From contig SNVD02004686.1 in NCBI GenBank assembly GCA_013180625.2, forward strand, positions 124,001 through 188,000: a DNA stretch of 64,000 bases. The letters run 5' to 3'. The position numbers were made by a program, and so were the translations under genes. The number at the start of each line of letters is the position of its first letter. Within the stretch, counting starts at the first letter, position 1. Positions 27,303-36,848 of the stretch are shown piece by piece. This stretch comes from Boswellia sacra (lineage: Eukaryota > Streptophyta > Magnoliopsida > Sapindales > Burseraceae). A model generated the notes under the pieces. The model was not told the origin of the DNA. It saw only the letters and a list, made by a program, of their open reading frames with translations, and did not search any database.

Positions 27303-29396
27303 GCTCTCCACAATGTCACGATACTCATTTTGGTGCCTTTGTCTTAGTGTCTGATACAAAATAACTAAATGAGAAGACATAAAAGAAATTGACTATAGAA
27401 ATGAGAAGCATAATATGTCGATCTCCCTGGAACTCTGTCATTAGTTCCTGCAACTTCTTTGTCAAGGCACTGCAATTCGAAACAAAAAAAATTATACTTC
27501 AACCAAACCATCTAAAGTTAATTTTAATAGTATTTATATACATATAAATAAGTCTGACACACTTCGTAACATTCATCCTTGATCTATTAGCAATTGTTCC
27601 ATTTTCACATCCAGGTTTCTGCCGATCGCCTGAGTTCTGATGATTAGTAACAGAGAATCAACACATAATCTTTACAAGACAAGGTATTTGCAAAAAATAG
27701 GATGGCAATACAATTAGTATCACAGTAACTCTTTGTTTATTGCTTCTAGTTTTGCTTTGACACTCCGTGCAATGTTTCCCACTTCATCTACATCTTTCTC
27801 CATTCTTTTCTTGACAGCTTTAATGGTTCAACAGCATTTTAGATTGAAATGAATTATAGAACCCACTAAACATAAATGTAATAGCAAGCTCAGACTAAGA
27901 CTCAGTACTGCAAATTATTGGTTTGTTTATCAAGAGCTTGCTCCCAAGTTTGAAAGAATTGCCTACATCCAAACAAAGTAACTCCCAGATGGATTAGTTG
28001 CTGCCAAGTCTTTAAGTCTCATTACAATATGTTCTAGTCTGACAGTGAATCAACTCCACCAATTACCTAGCCATACTAGTTCACTATATACACTCAGGCT
28101 TGAAACATTTTAAAGGCTAAGCTATAACGGAAAATCCAATAGTAAACTTCCATGACAAGTGAAGTGTTAAACCATAAAAATAAGAGTGCCAACATAGCCT
28201 TCTACGTTTCATTGCAGATGCTTTTATTATGAACTTTGACTCCTCGTTTGCCTGTGTAAGTATCAGATTAGAAATTTGTATGAAAAATTATGCCAATCAG
28301 CAATAACGCTAATGGAACAAAACAAAGGAAACAACAAAACAATTTATCGTGGTTATAACTCCCTGCAATAGTCAATGAAGAAGAGTACTTTTGAGTGTCA
28401 GATTACAATTGCTGATACATACTTTTTAACTCACAGAAAAATTTTAATATTTGATTTCATTATCAGATATTAGATATAGCAACATTTATATTGAACATGA
28501 AATATATGTTACAATATCTGAAGCAAAGTAGGTGAAGCTGGTTTTAAACCAGATTAAGTTGGAGGATTAATCTTCGGCTTAGAAACCAAATGTCTTACCA
28601 GATGGAATTTGTGAAAAGCTCATTTATGTGAATTTTCCAACCTAAAGAATGATAAATTGAATTCGGGACTATGAACATTGCTTATTGAAAGCCTCCATCC
28701 CTATATCAGAGTTACTTCTTGGAACTCGCATTAACATTTCAATATCAGTATCATCTCCGAAAGGTTGGACTTTGGTATTGCCAAAAAATGGATCCTAAAA
28801 CACAGCAAAATAACAGAAGACTACAGTTAATGTGAGAAAGTCAAGATGAAATCTAACAATGCATAAGGGCTATACTAGTACAAACACCAATGCACATAAC
28901 ATTCAAAAAAAAAAAAAAAAAAGAATTCATTCACAGACCTATTCAAGTGAAAAAAGAAATTCACAGAAGGTTTCAGGTGATTTATTTGAAGAACAAAAAA
29001 TTGATTATACAATTTAAAGATGTCATGACTCGATTAAAATATTTTCTGCTGAGATCCTGAGAAAAGTTGTAACATCTCCAGACACCAACGCCTAATACAA
29101 CATCTTTGCTTTCTGTTTAAATAAATTTCAATCTCTAAGAAACCAAAACAAAGACAAATTACGTTTTCATAGTTCCAGCTTCAAACCCCAGAATTGAAAT
29201 CAAGTAAACAAATTCAACATCAAACTGAGGTAAAAACCAATGAAAATTGTATTTAACCAAAAAAGAAAAAGGAACAAATAAAATTGCAGTTCAATAATCC
29301 AAATTAACAAACTAGAGCTTACACCTATAATCATAAATACCCATAAAGCAATAGAACGAAAAAAATTAAAACATTACCGTAAGCAAAATCATTCAT
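27303..29396 (-). pseudogene. Plant Qa-SNARE syntaxin (SYP1 group, SYP13-like), truncated
   Basis: Minus-strand exons spell a plant plasma-membrane-type syntaxin, a protein that drives vesicle fusion. Exon 1 is 29396-29378 (MNDFAY, donor GTAATG). Exon 2 starts at 28794 after TTTTAG (DIEMLMRVPRSNSDIGMEAF). A later exon starts at 28251 after ACACAG (NEESKFIIKASAMK). About 27828-27733 reads AVKKRMEKDVDEVGNIARSV, about 27640-27556 reads GDRQKPGCENGTIANRSRM, about 27471-27440 reads LTKKLQELMTEFQ, and about 27355-27303 reads LRQRHQNEYRDIVE with donor GTGATT. Order and spacing match the family's Habc domain. Exon 1 joins exon 2 out of phase, the exon after GMEAFNKQ is missing, one donor is lost, and no SNARE motif or membrane anchor follows. 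Introns show it arose by DNA copying, not retroposition. Family call good; subgroup uncertain. Confidence 0.8.
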
Positions 29397-29399
29397 GTT

Positions 29400-30040
29400 G
29401 ATGTTGATCAAATGAATGAACATAAATGAAAGCGAAAGACAGAGCTCAGTAAGTCCAAAATTAAGGATTTTTTTTTCTTCCAATTAAGAACAAAATTTAT
29501 CATCTTTTTCCAATCAGTTTCGTAAAGAATAAATAGAGCAATGAATGATAATAATGCAATCCACATGAAGCCAATTTGTAAAATATAAGCCGACATCTTA
29601 AAAGGATAGCATGACAATGGGTTGCGAGCGGCGGTGGCCACTTTATACTTACAAAATGACAGAGAGGAGAGCTGGTGGAGGTGACCGTGAGAAAGGAGAG
29701 TAGAGGCAGCCGCGAGCTCGAGAGACAGTGGAGTGGAGGCAAAATAACCTTGCATTACCTCCAGAAACCCGAGTGACATGCAAAACCCAAAGATCCACTG
29801 AGGAACGAGCGATGTGAAATCTCCAAAAAAACTCCGTTGCAAATCCCAATGGAACACCTATATAAAACACTGCGAAACATATAAATAAAACATATCAAAG
29901 AATCGGTGCTGGTAGGGAAGCATTCAAATATATGGGTGAATGCGTTGGTTGCCATAAAAGGGTTTGAAATGAGCCGGTGGCCAGTGGTTTGGGTTAGGGT
30001 TATAGTTAAATTCTATATTTCCATTAATGTAGGAAGAGAT
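29400..30040. other. Upstream flank of the syntaxin pseudogene
   Basis: It contains a 149-codon open stretch on the minus strand (29857-29408) just upstream of the syntaxin start. It is Leu/Ser/Phe-rich, resembles no family, and overlaps other open frames, so I treat it as chance or as old promoter and leader DNA. Confidence 0.4.
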
Positions 30041-30049
30041 AACTGGCTT

Positions 30050-30860
30050 TACAACTTTTATTAGCATTTGCAAAAATTATAATGAATGAATACTTTATGG
30101 TCATTTCCGTCATTTTACCAAATATAACTAGTGATTTTGATTATAAAAGCAATCAATGGAATAGACCTTATACGACTACGTATATTCCGTTTACAATTTT
30201 TTACACGCAACTGTACGAATTCTACACACTTAATTACGTCTTCCAAAAACTTTCGGTTAGAACAGTAACTTAGTTTACAGATATTATTATTTCAGGTTAA
30301 CCATTTTTACACGTTGGTTTACGATTTCCATTTGTAGTTTAAGACTTTTACACTATATTGTAAAAGGGCATTTTTGGCAAACATGTACAGTTATTTTGGT
30401 CGTTTTAATGCTGAAACAAAATAGTATATTTACGACTTTTTACGTGCCATTTACAACTTTCACAAGAAAGTTAACTACTTCAACAGGTTTGTTTATATAT
30501 ATTAGAAATTTTGGTTTTTACCGAACTATCTTGAACAGTATTATCAATTTCTACTTTTTATTTACAGTTTACGATTTTTACACGTTTATTTATAATTTTT
30601 ATTTATTAGTTACAATTTTTACACGATTGTGCTGAGGGCTGTTTTTACAAAACTAAATAATGATTTTCGCAACTAAAAGGTCAAATGGAATAGTGGATTT
30701 ATAACTTCTTTTAGTTTTTTTTCAACTTTTGCTATCCTGTTTACTACTTTTATATGCTGGTTTACAATTATTATAAATTTTGGTTTTGTCCCCCTTTATG
30801 TGAATAGTGACATCGATTACGACTTTTTATTTAAAGTTAATTTATATTTATTCTAGTATT
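30050..30860. repeat. Diffuse repeat of TTTAC(R)ATTTTTACACG words
   Basis: Many irregularly spaced words of the type TTTACGATTTTTACACG, TTTACAACTTTCAC and TTTACTACTTTTATA recur through about 800 bp. The same words, in the other orientation, build the arms of the foldback element at 32612-32905. It holds no gene. Confidence 0.5.
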
Positions 30861-31096
30861 AACTTAAGTATCAAAGTGATCATGCTAACACTCTCATTGG
30901 TGCACTTACCTATAGCCAATTTCTCTTGTTTTCATGAAACCTGAGAAAACAATAGCCTCACTTTGTAGAAAGCTCTTGATTCCAGGATCCTCGAGACAAA
31001 TAGAACCTGATGATTGCAGGATGGTAGGCTTGAACCAGCATGCTTTTCATCATTTTGTAGGAAATTTGGGCTATACAAATTTCTGCATAAACATAT

Positions 31097-32190
31097 TGTT
31101 GATGCTCAATTTTTGGCTCAGGCCTTATAGGCCCAAATCTGAAATCTGAATCTGAATCTTAACCTATACAATTAAAATCCATGGCCATGGCACTTCAATA
31201 TAATTAGTAAAGTCAGTATAATTAGTACAAAGCCTTCAAATTTGACTCAATAACAGCCCATAATTAAAGTCTAGCTAGCAAAATCTGTTAGTATTGGGCT
31301 CGGAATAAAAAATCAGAATCAAGATCAATATCCAAAGTTGTACCTAATTTGTATACTCAGATCAAATGGACCCATGTCACTCCTGGAGCTTCTTGATGGG
31401 GTATAGCTTGGTTGGCACAAACAGGAAATATGAGGCCCACTAAGCCCAATGTGTTAAGGCCAAGGCCTACTAGGGGGGTATTTTGGTAAATAACAGTTGG
31501 GGTCTAGGGTGAGGGCAAGATGGTAAATATCTCTAAATCTTGTCATAGTCTTTATCCCATATTATTATTAAGATAATTAGAGATAATTATAACATTATAA
31601 CTTATTATCTTATCATTTGCCTTATTGGACATCATCTATAATTCTTATACATTAGCTATATAGGACCTCCACATATTCTCATAAGATCATCAAGAAATTC
31701 ACGTTAAAGTCACTACATGAAGCCATAGTTCTTCATTCATCAATCACTCTCATCACATTATATTCCCAAATACACTTTTCAAACACATTCTTTAAAGTTA
31801 GGTGCAATCATATTTATCTGAAATACTATCTAATTCGCTTGCTAGGCATAATTTCTATCTGACATAGTCTAAACACTCAGTTCCGTAGACATTACGTCAG
31901 TCCTGTAGTGTTACCATCTCTCATATTTGTTGTTTGTTCCCACTACCACATCTCATCCAAAAGCTTCGATCTGTTTCCTTATATATAAGTTGCCATCATA
32001 TACCTACAACACGGCTTTTCCTAATCAACCGATGGTTTTGAGGTGACATGGGGCAACTCTCCACAATTGAGGCAGAAGTCTTGCAACAACCAAGGGCATT
32101 TTGAATTTTTCCTACATAAGGGATATTTTTGTAATTTATCTTTTTGTAAGGGTAAAATGACATTTTCTGTTTTACTGAAGAGTTGAGACA
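31097..32190 (+). repeat. LTR-like repeat, copy 2 (plus orientation)
   Basis: It starts TGTTGATGCTCAATTTTTGG and matches the reverse complement of copy 1 (13150-14635) through phrases such as GGTGAGGGCAAGATGGTAAA and GATGAGATGTGGTAGTGGGA, ending near 32190 next to a CA-rich microsatellite. No internal retrotransposon sequence accompanies it. Confidence 0.65.
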
Positions 32191-32611
32191 CAACGCACCT
32201 GCGCGCACCCACACACACAAAAAAAATATATATATTTCCAATCTTTGATAATTTCATTTGTGGATATAATTATTGTTACAATATATTTTAACTTAAGAGT
32301 AGTATTACACTTACAAAATTTGAATATAAAGTTGATGTTATATCATTTATTCAATGTCATATTACTTTTTAATATTTATTATACCGATTTTCTTATATTT
32401 AATTAAGTTTCTGTTCATTTTATATCACATTAATTTTGCACATAAATCTTGCAAGTATAAAATGTTAATAATAATTTTCTTCCTTCCACTGTTTTGATAA
32501 CCATTGCCGGTAGTGGCTACTTGCGAGCAACAAAAGAAGCAAACAAATAAATGTTTGTTGTTTAGTTTAAAAACCAATGCTCTTGTCACTTTTCAGGCTT
32601 TAGCTACGGTG

Positions 32612-32905
32612 CACTGGTGCAGCCGTTTTCAAAATTTTTGTAAATTTAGTGTAAAAGTTGTAAATCTTTGTATAAAAATCGTAAATGTGAAAAAAAAAGT
32701 TGTAAATGAAAAAGTGTACAACTATTTTCAATTTTTTGTAAATTAATGTAAAAGTTGTAAATCATTGTATAAAAGTCATAAATGTGAAAAATTATTCATT
32801 TATAACTTTTTTTCACATTTACGGTTTTTATACAAAGATTTACAACTTTTACACTAAATTTACGAAAAATTTAAAAACGGTTGTATGGTACAACCGATGT
32901 ACTAT
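32612..32905. mobile_element. Foldback MITE-like element
   Basis: Two arms of about 100 bp are inverted copies of each other: left about 32612-32730, right about 32795-32905. Both contain AAATTTAGTGTAAAAGTTGT, followed by AAATCTTTGTATAAAAA. The centre (about 32740-32790) is a further, shorter copy of the left arm. Exact ends and a target duplication could not be fixed. A transcript would form a long hairpin. Confidence 0.65.
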
Positions 32906-33006
32906 AGTATGACCCCACTTTTCAAGAAACCAACAAACATTAATTTCATTGCCATTTATGAAGAATAAATGAGTACTAAAAACAGCTATATACAAATATA
33001 AATTCA

Positions 33007-33014
33007 TTTGGCAG
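33007..33014 (+). repeat. hAT target-site duplication, left
   Basis: TTTGGCAG, identical to the copy at 34906-34913. Confidence 0.9.
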
Positions 33015-33261
33015 CATGGGCGGATCCAAGAATATTTCTTAAACTGGGTTGCATTTAACTAAGAGAACCCCGACGGTACAAGAAAATTTTATTAATAAAA
33101 ATTTAAAATTTACACCTAGATTGGGCGAACATAATGAACCTTACCCCTCAAAATGCATGCATGTTCTATACATAAACAAAAGCAAAATTAAAACAACAAT
33201 GGTACATTAAAAATAAACATGAAATGCAAATACAATAATAATAAACTACTGAAGTTGTACC

Positions 33262-33590
33262 CTACGATGCTTTATGACATGAAATTCATCAATTATTTCC
33301 TCCAAATCAACACTATCACTGAGTTATTTTTCAGTATAGACAACCATGCAATCATTAAGAAACTCATCCTCCATCTTATTACAAAGTGTTGTTTTGATAA
33401 GTTTCATAGCTGAAAAAGTTCATTTTTTTGTTGTTGTAGAAACTGGAAGAGTAAACACTATATGCATAAATCTATTAACTAAGAAATAGACATTTAACCT
33501 TTTTGTTTCAACTAATTTTTGACATAGTTCAGAAAGTGAGAAATGTTTTGAAAATTTAGATATTTGATGACATAAGAATGAAAATGTCCT
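33262..33590 (-). pseudogene. hAT transposase C-terminal dimerisation domain, remnant
   Basis: The minus strand reads LCQKLVETKRLNVYFLVNRF, then LPVSTTTKK, a stop, and TFSAMKLIKTTLCNKMEDEF, ending with LNDCMVVYTEK and a second stop. This is the Leu-Pro-Val / FSAMK / NKM block of the plant hAT transposases related to TTF-type zinc-finger proteins, which mediates dimerisation. Two in-frame stops (TGA about 33418, TAA about 33345) and the absence of the catalytic core make it non-functional. It belongs to the surrounding element. Confidence 0.8.
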
Positions 33591-33765
33591 AATTGTTTTC
33601 TCAAAGCATTAATCTCAACTCAAGTAAAATTTGCTTGATAAATTCCCTCAGCAAGATTACAAATAATTAGATGAGTATTAATGTGTTAAAATATAAGAAT
33701 CATTAGGTACTTGATCATTAAATAATTCTTACCAGTAAAATAAATGAATGATTATTGAGATTTAA

Positions 33766-33810
33766 CATATATACATATATATATGTGTGTGTGTGTGTGT
33801 ATATATATAA
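33766..33810. repeat. (TG)n/(TA)n microsatellite inside the hAT element
   Basis: A TATATATG-TGTGTGTG-TATATATA tract. Confidence 0.9.
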
Positions 33811-34905
33811 TATAACTTAAAACTATGTTACTTTTAAGATTATATTAACTAATTTGGTGATTTTTTAAATTTTATTCAAATTATTCTACTTTTTTTAGAT
33901 TTCAAGATTTGATCATTGTTTTCAATATTTGGTAAACAAATTAGAAATTATGCATTCAATGAAAATTTAAAATATTAATTTGTGAGGATGGGTCGTGGAT
34001 TTCAATAATAACAATGATCACAAGAATAAAGAAATTATCTACAGTATTAATAGTCATGAAATTAAGTTCTCTTCCCATGTTAGTTTTGAATCATTCAATA
34101 TCATGACATATATAAATAATCAATGAATATATCTAGATACCATTATCTTCACTTTAATTTCTTTTTCTAAAGAAACTTGATTAAAAGTTGAATAATATTA
34201 CATTTATTAACTATTTATATAAACTTACAAAATCTACACAATAATATTAATTCTTAAAATCTCTACAACGTTTCTCTCTGTACATATATTTCCTTGCCTT
34301 TCAATCCAACAATATCTATAAGATTTAATTTACATACTAAATCTACACAATAAAACCCCACCTCAAATCAAAACTTGAAAATTAAAAAAGAAATTAAAAT
34401 CTTACATAATGTACTAAATAACAATTAATTAATCACAATCAATTAACTAAGATGCTAAAGCTAAAATTAAGTCTCAAAACTCATAAATTATATCTCTAAA
34501 ATAAAATCTAAATCTTAAAATAATTACATAAAATAAATAGTGACCTTGACTAGCGTAGGTTGTTAACTTTAGGTAGAAGCCAAAAATGAAAATATTGAAT
34601 TCCAAAAAGAAGAGTGAGAGATTGGTGAAGAAAAGATTAAAAAAATGCGTAAGAGTGAAGTTTATGGCAGGTTGGGATGGCGGTGGACTGGTGGTCCCGT
34701 GAAGAAGAGAAAAAAAAAAAAAGGAAGAGAAATTGGTAGAGTTGCTTTTAAAATGCTTAAAATTAAGTATTCATTACAATAATATAAGGGTGTTTTCAAA
34801 TAAATTAAAATTGTAGGGGCCGTTATGATAGTTTAATTTTTTTTTTCGTTTTAAATTTCACCCCGGGCTGCAACCCGGGCCAGCCCACCAATACATCCGC
34901 CTCTG

Positions 34906-34913
34906 TTTGGCAG
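34906..34913 (+). repeat. hAT target-site duplication, right
   Basis: TTTGGCAG, identical to the copy at 33007-33014. Confidence 0.9.
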
Positions 34914-35012
34914 CGAATCATAATTCCAGGTTCACTGAACTAAGGCGCATAGACTATATATAAAACTTGATTACTTAGACCGACTTAGCTAGCTAGGCTG
35001 CTCTGGCCTCTG

Positions 35013-35019
35013 TATAAAA
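35013..35019 (+). promoter_or_regulatory. TATA box of the DOG1-like gene
   Basis: TATAAAA lies 52 bp before the first in-frame ATG (35065), in a less AT-rich context; start of transcription is expected near 35045. The hAT element ends at 34905, so everything upstream of about -140 has been replaced by transposon DNA. Confidence 0.55.
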
Positions 35020-35064
35020 GCTCATTGTAAATTGCGAAAGCGCCAGCTTGATTTGGCAATATTG

Positions 35065-35255
35065 ATGTCTCTACTTCCAAGCAGTGCCACTTACCTTTCA
35101 GCTATGAGAAATGAAAACCATGATCGTGAATCCTTCCACAAATTCTTCGAGTGCTGGCTTGTGGAGCAAAACAAACATCTCCAGGATCTCATTTCTGCTT
35201 CCAAACAAGACCACCAGAACGCTAGTTCATCTCAACCTCAATCTCAGGACGTCTC
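35065..35255 (+). pseudogene. DOG1-domain protein, 5' part (cut by copia insertion)
   Basis: From ATG 35065 the frame reads MSLLPSSATYLSAMRNENHD, then ESFHKFFECWLVEQNKHLQD. FxxFFExWLxEQ...L..L is the start of the DOG1 domain shared by seed-dormancy DOG1-like proteins and the C-terminal half of TGA bZIP factors. An alternative start is ATG 35104. The frame runs into the retrotransposon after QSQDVS and stops at 35280. The rest of the gene resumes at 41024 in the same phase. Removing the element and one target copy leaves a continuous 882-bp frame (293 residues), about the family's normal length. No bZIP region precedes it, so it is a DOG1-like protein, not a TGA factor. As it stands it encodes only a short stub. 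Confidence 0.85.
35251..35255 (+). repeat. Copia target-site duplication, left
   Basis: GTCTC, part of codons Val-Ser of the DOG1-like gene; repeated at 41024-41028. Confidence 0.93.
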
Positions 35256-35826
35256 TGTTATGCACAAGCGGAAGCGATAACCAACAGAATAACCCAAAAT
35301 GCACAACACAACTATGCCAGATAATTGAATATAATAGCAACTAAAGAGGCAACCAATCAACCACAATGCAGAAATAGAAAACACACCAGGATTTAACGAG
35401 GTTCGGTATTAGTACCTACGTCCTCGAGCGCCGCTGAATAAACTTTCCACTATCTTCAAAGAGAATTACAAACTTTTGGGTCACAATACAAATACCACAA
35501 CTATTGGGCCAAACTGCAATTACCCAAATAGTTGGGCCAAACGTAATTACCCAAACAATTGGGCAATACTACAAATACCCAAAATCAAAAGGGGAAAAAC
35601 AAATATTACAAACTTTAAGGTCCTTACGGAAAGGCCCTTAAACTATGAGGTCTTATATGTGAGACCTTACAACTTTAGGGGGTGGAGGATATTTCTCTTG
35701 GTACCCTCATAACTCTCCTACTTGGCTTCTTTTATAAGCCCAAAGGAGTCCCAAGTATTTCTATTTGAGCAATGTGGGATCCCTCACATTGCTTATAGCA
35801 TTGGCTAAAGAGCCAATACTCCAACA
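35256..35826 (-). repeat. Copia 3' LTR
   Basis: 571 bp with TG...CA ends (TGTTATGCAC at the left, CTCCAACA at the right in plus orientation). Essentially identical to 40453-41023. Confidence 0.97.
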
Positions 35827-35838
35827 ATTCTCCACCTT
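35827..35838 (-). other. Copia polypurine tract
   Basis: On the minus strand AAGGTGGAGAAT directly precedes the 3' LTR (TGTTGGAG), the usual position for plus-strand priming. Confidence 0.8.
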
Positions 35839-35927
35839 GGCGATTTAGCCAATCCACCACAATACTCTTCTTTTTCCCATATTCTCTATCACAGCAGCAA
35901 CGCCTCCAAATGCGCCCAATGGCGCGG

Positions 35928-36752
35928 TCAAACAGGCACAATGTTGATCAAGTCCAAACAATGACTGAACTTGATCGCTGTCACAACCTTAGTCAACATA
36001 TCTGCGGGATTCTCGGCAGTCCCAATCTTCTGAAGTAAGATTCTCCCTTCATCAATGATCTCCCGCACAAAATGATACCGAACATCAATATGCTTCGTAC
36101 GAACATGGAACACTGGATTCTTCGCTAAGTGGATAGCACTCTGACTGTCAGAATAAAGAGTGATCTTCTTCTGCCCAAGTCCCAATTCATCCAGCAATCC
36201 CTGTAACCAAATAGCTTCCTTCACAGCCTCTGTCATAGCCATATACTCTGCCTCTGTAGTAGACAAAGCTACTGTAGACTGTAAAGTAGACTTCCAACTC
36301 ACTGGTGCTCTTGTAAGAGTAAACACATAACCGGTTGTCGACCGACGTTTATCCAAATCACCAGCATAATCTGAATCAACATAACCAATAGCATACTGAC
36401 CACATGTATCATCTCTCTCAAACACTAAGCCAACATCTACGGTTCTCAACAAATACCGTAGAATCCATTTCACTGCTTGCCAATGTCCTTTACCAGGATC
36501 ATGCATATACCTGCTCACAACTCCAACTGCATGTGAAATATCGGGTCTCGTACATACCATGGCATACATCAGGCTACCAACTGCATTAGCATACGGAACT
36601 CGAGACATATACTCTCGTTCCTCATCTGTACTAGGAGATAAAGATGCACTGAGCTTCATATGAGGAGCAAGTGGGTACTTACAGGTTTTGACTGCTCTGT
36701 AATGCCAAACTGCTGTAATACCTTCTTCAGATACTGCTTCTGAGTCAAACAA
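35928..36752 (-). pseudogene. Copia reverse transcriptase end and RNase H
   Basis: After at least two more small indels between 36849 and about 36690, the frame reads [20 protein letters not shown], then [20 protein letters not shown], and the RNase H domain: [63 protein letters not shown]. The first Asp, Glu and Asp of the RNase H site (DSDYAG, TEAEY, SDSQSA) are present. The region ends near 35930, about 100 bp before the 3' LTR. It cannot be translated as one protein with the upstream part without frame changes. Confidence 0.92.
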
Positions 36753-36848
36753 ATCTTGCTTCTCCCTCTATCTCTGCTAATCTCCATGCCAAGAATCTTC
36801 TTAGCTTCACCAAATCTTTCATCTCAAACTCTCGATTCAACTGAGTCT

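Larger units (their letters stand above)
33015..34905 (-). mobile_element. hAT transposon, 1.9 kb, deleted derivative
   Basis: It is flanked by the perfect 8-bp direct repeat TTTGGCAG (33007-33014 and 34906-34913). Termini are imperfect inverted repeats: CATGGGCGGATCCAAG on the left, and CAGAGGCGGATGTATTGG on the minus strand of the right end. GC-rich subterminal DNA with a CCCGGGTT palindrome lies near the right end. Inside, a C-terminal transposase piece is recognisable on the minus strand. The 5' two thirds of the transposase gene are gone. The right end lies about 110 bp before a TATA box belonging to a DOG1-like gene. Confidence 0.88.

Noticed and set aside
29408..29857. 149-codon open frame on the minus strand
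   Set aside because: No recognisable domain, Leu/Phe/Ser-biased, overlaps open frames in the other two minus frames, and lies upstream of the syntaxin start. Treated as chance.
35476..35712. 78-codon frame occurring identically at 40673-40909
   Set aside because: It lies inside the copia LTRs and is duplicated because the LTRs are.
35256..35826. Start of the DOG1-like gene at an upstream TTG near 35032
   Set aside because: Plants rarely start at TTG; the in-frame ATG at 35065 or 35104 is far more likely.
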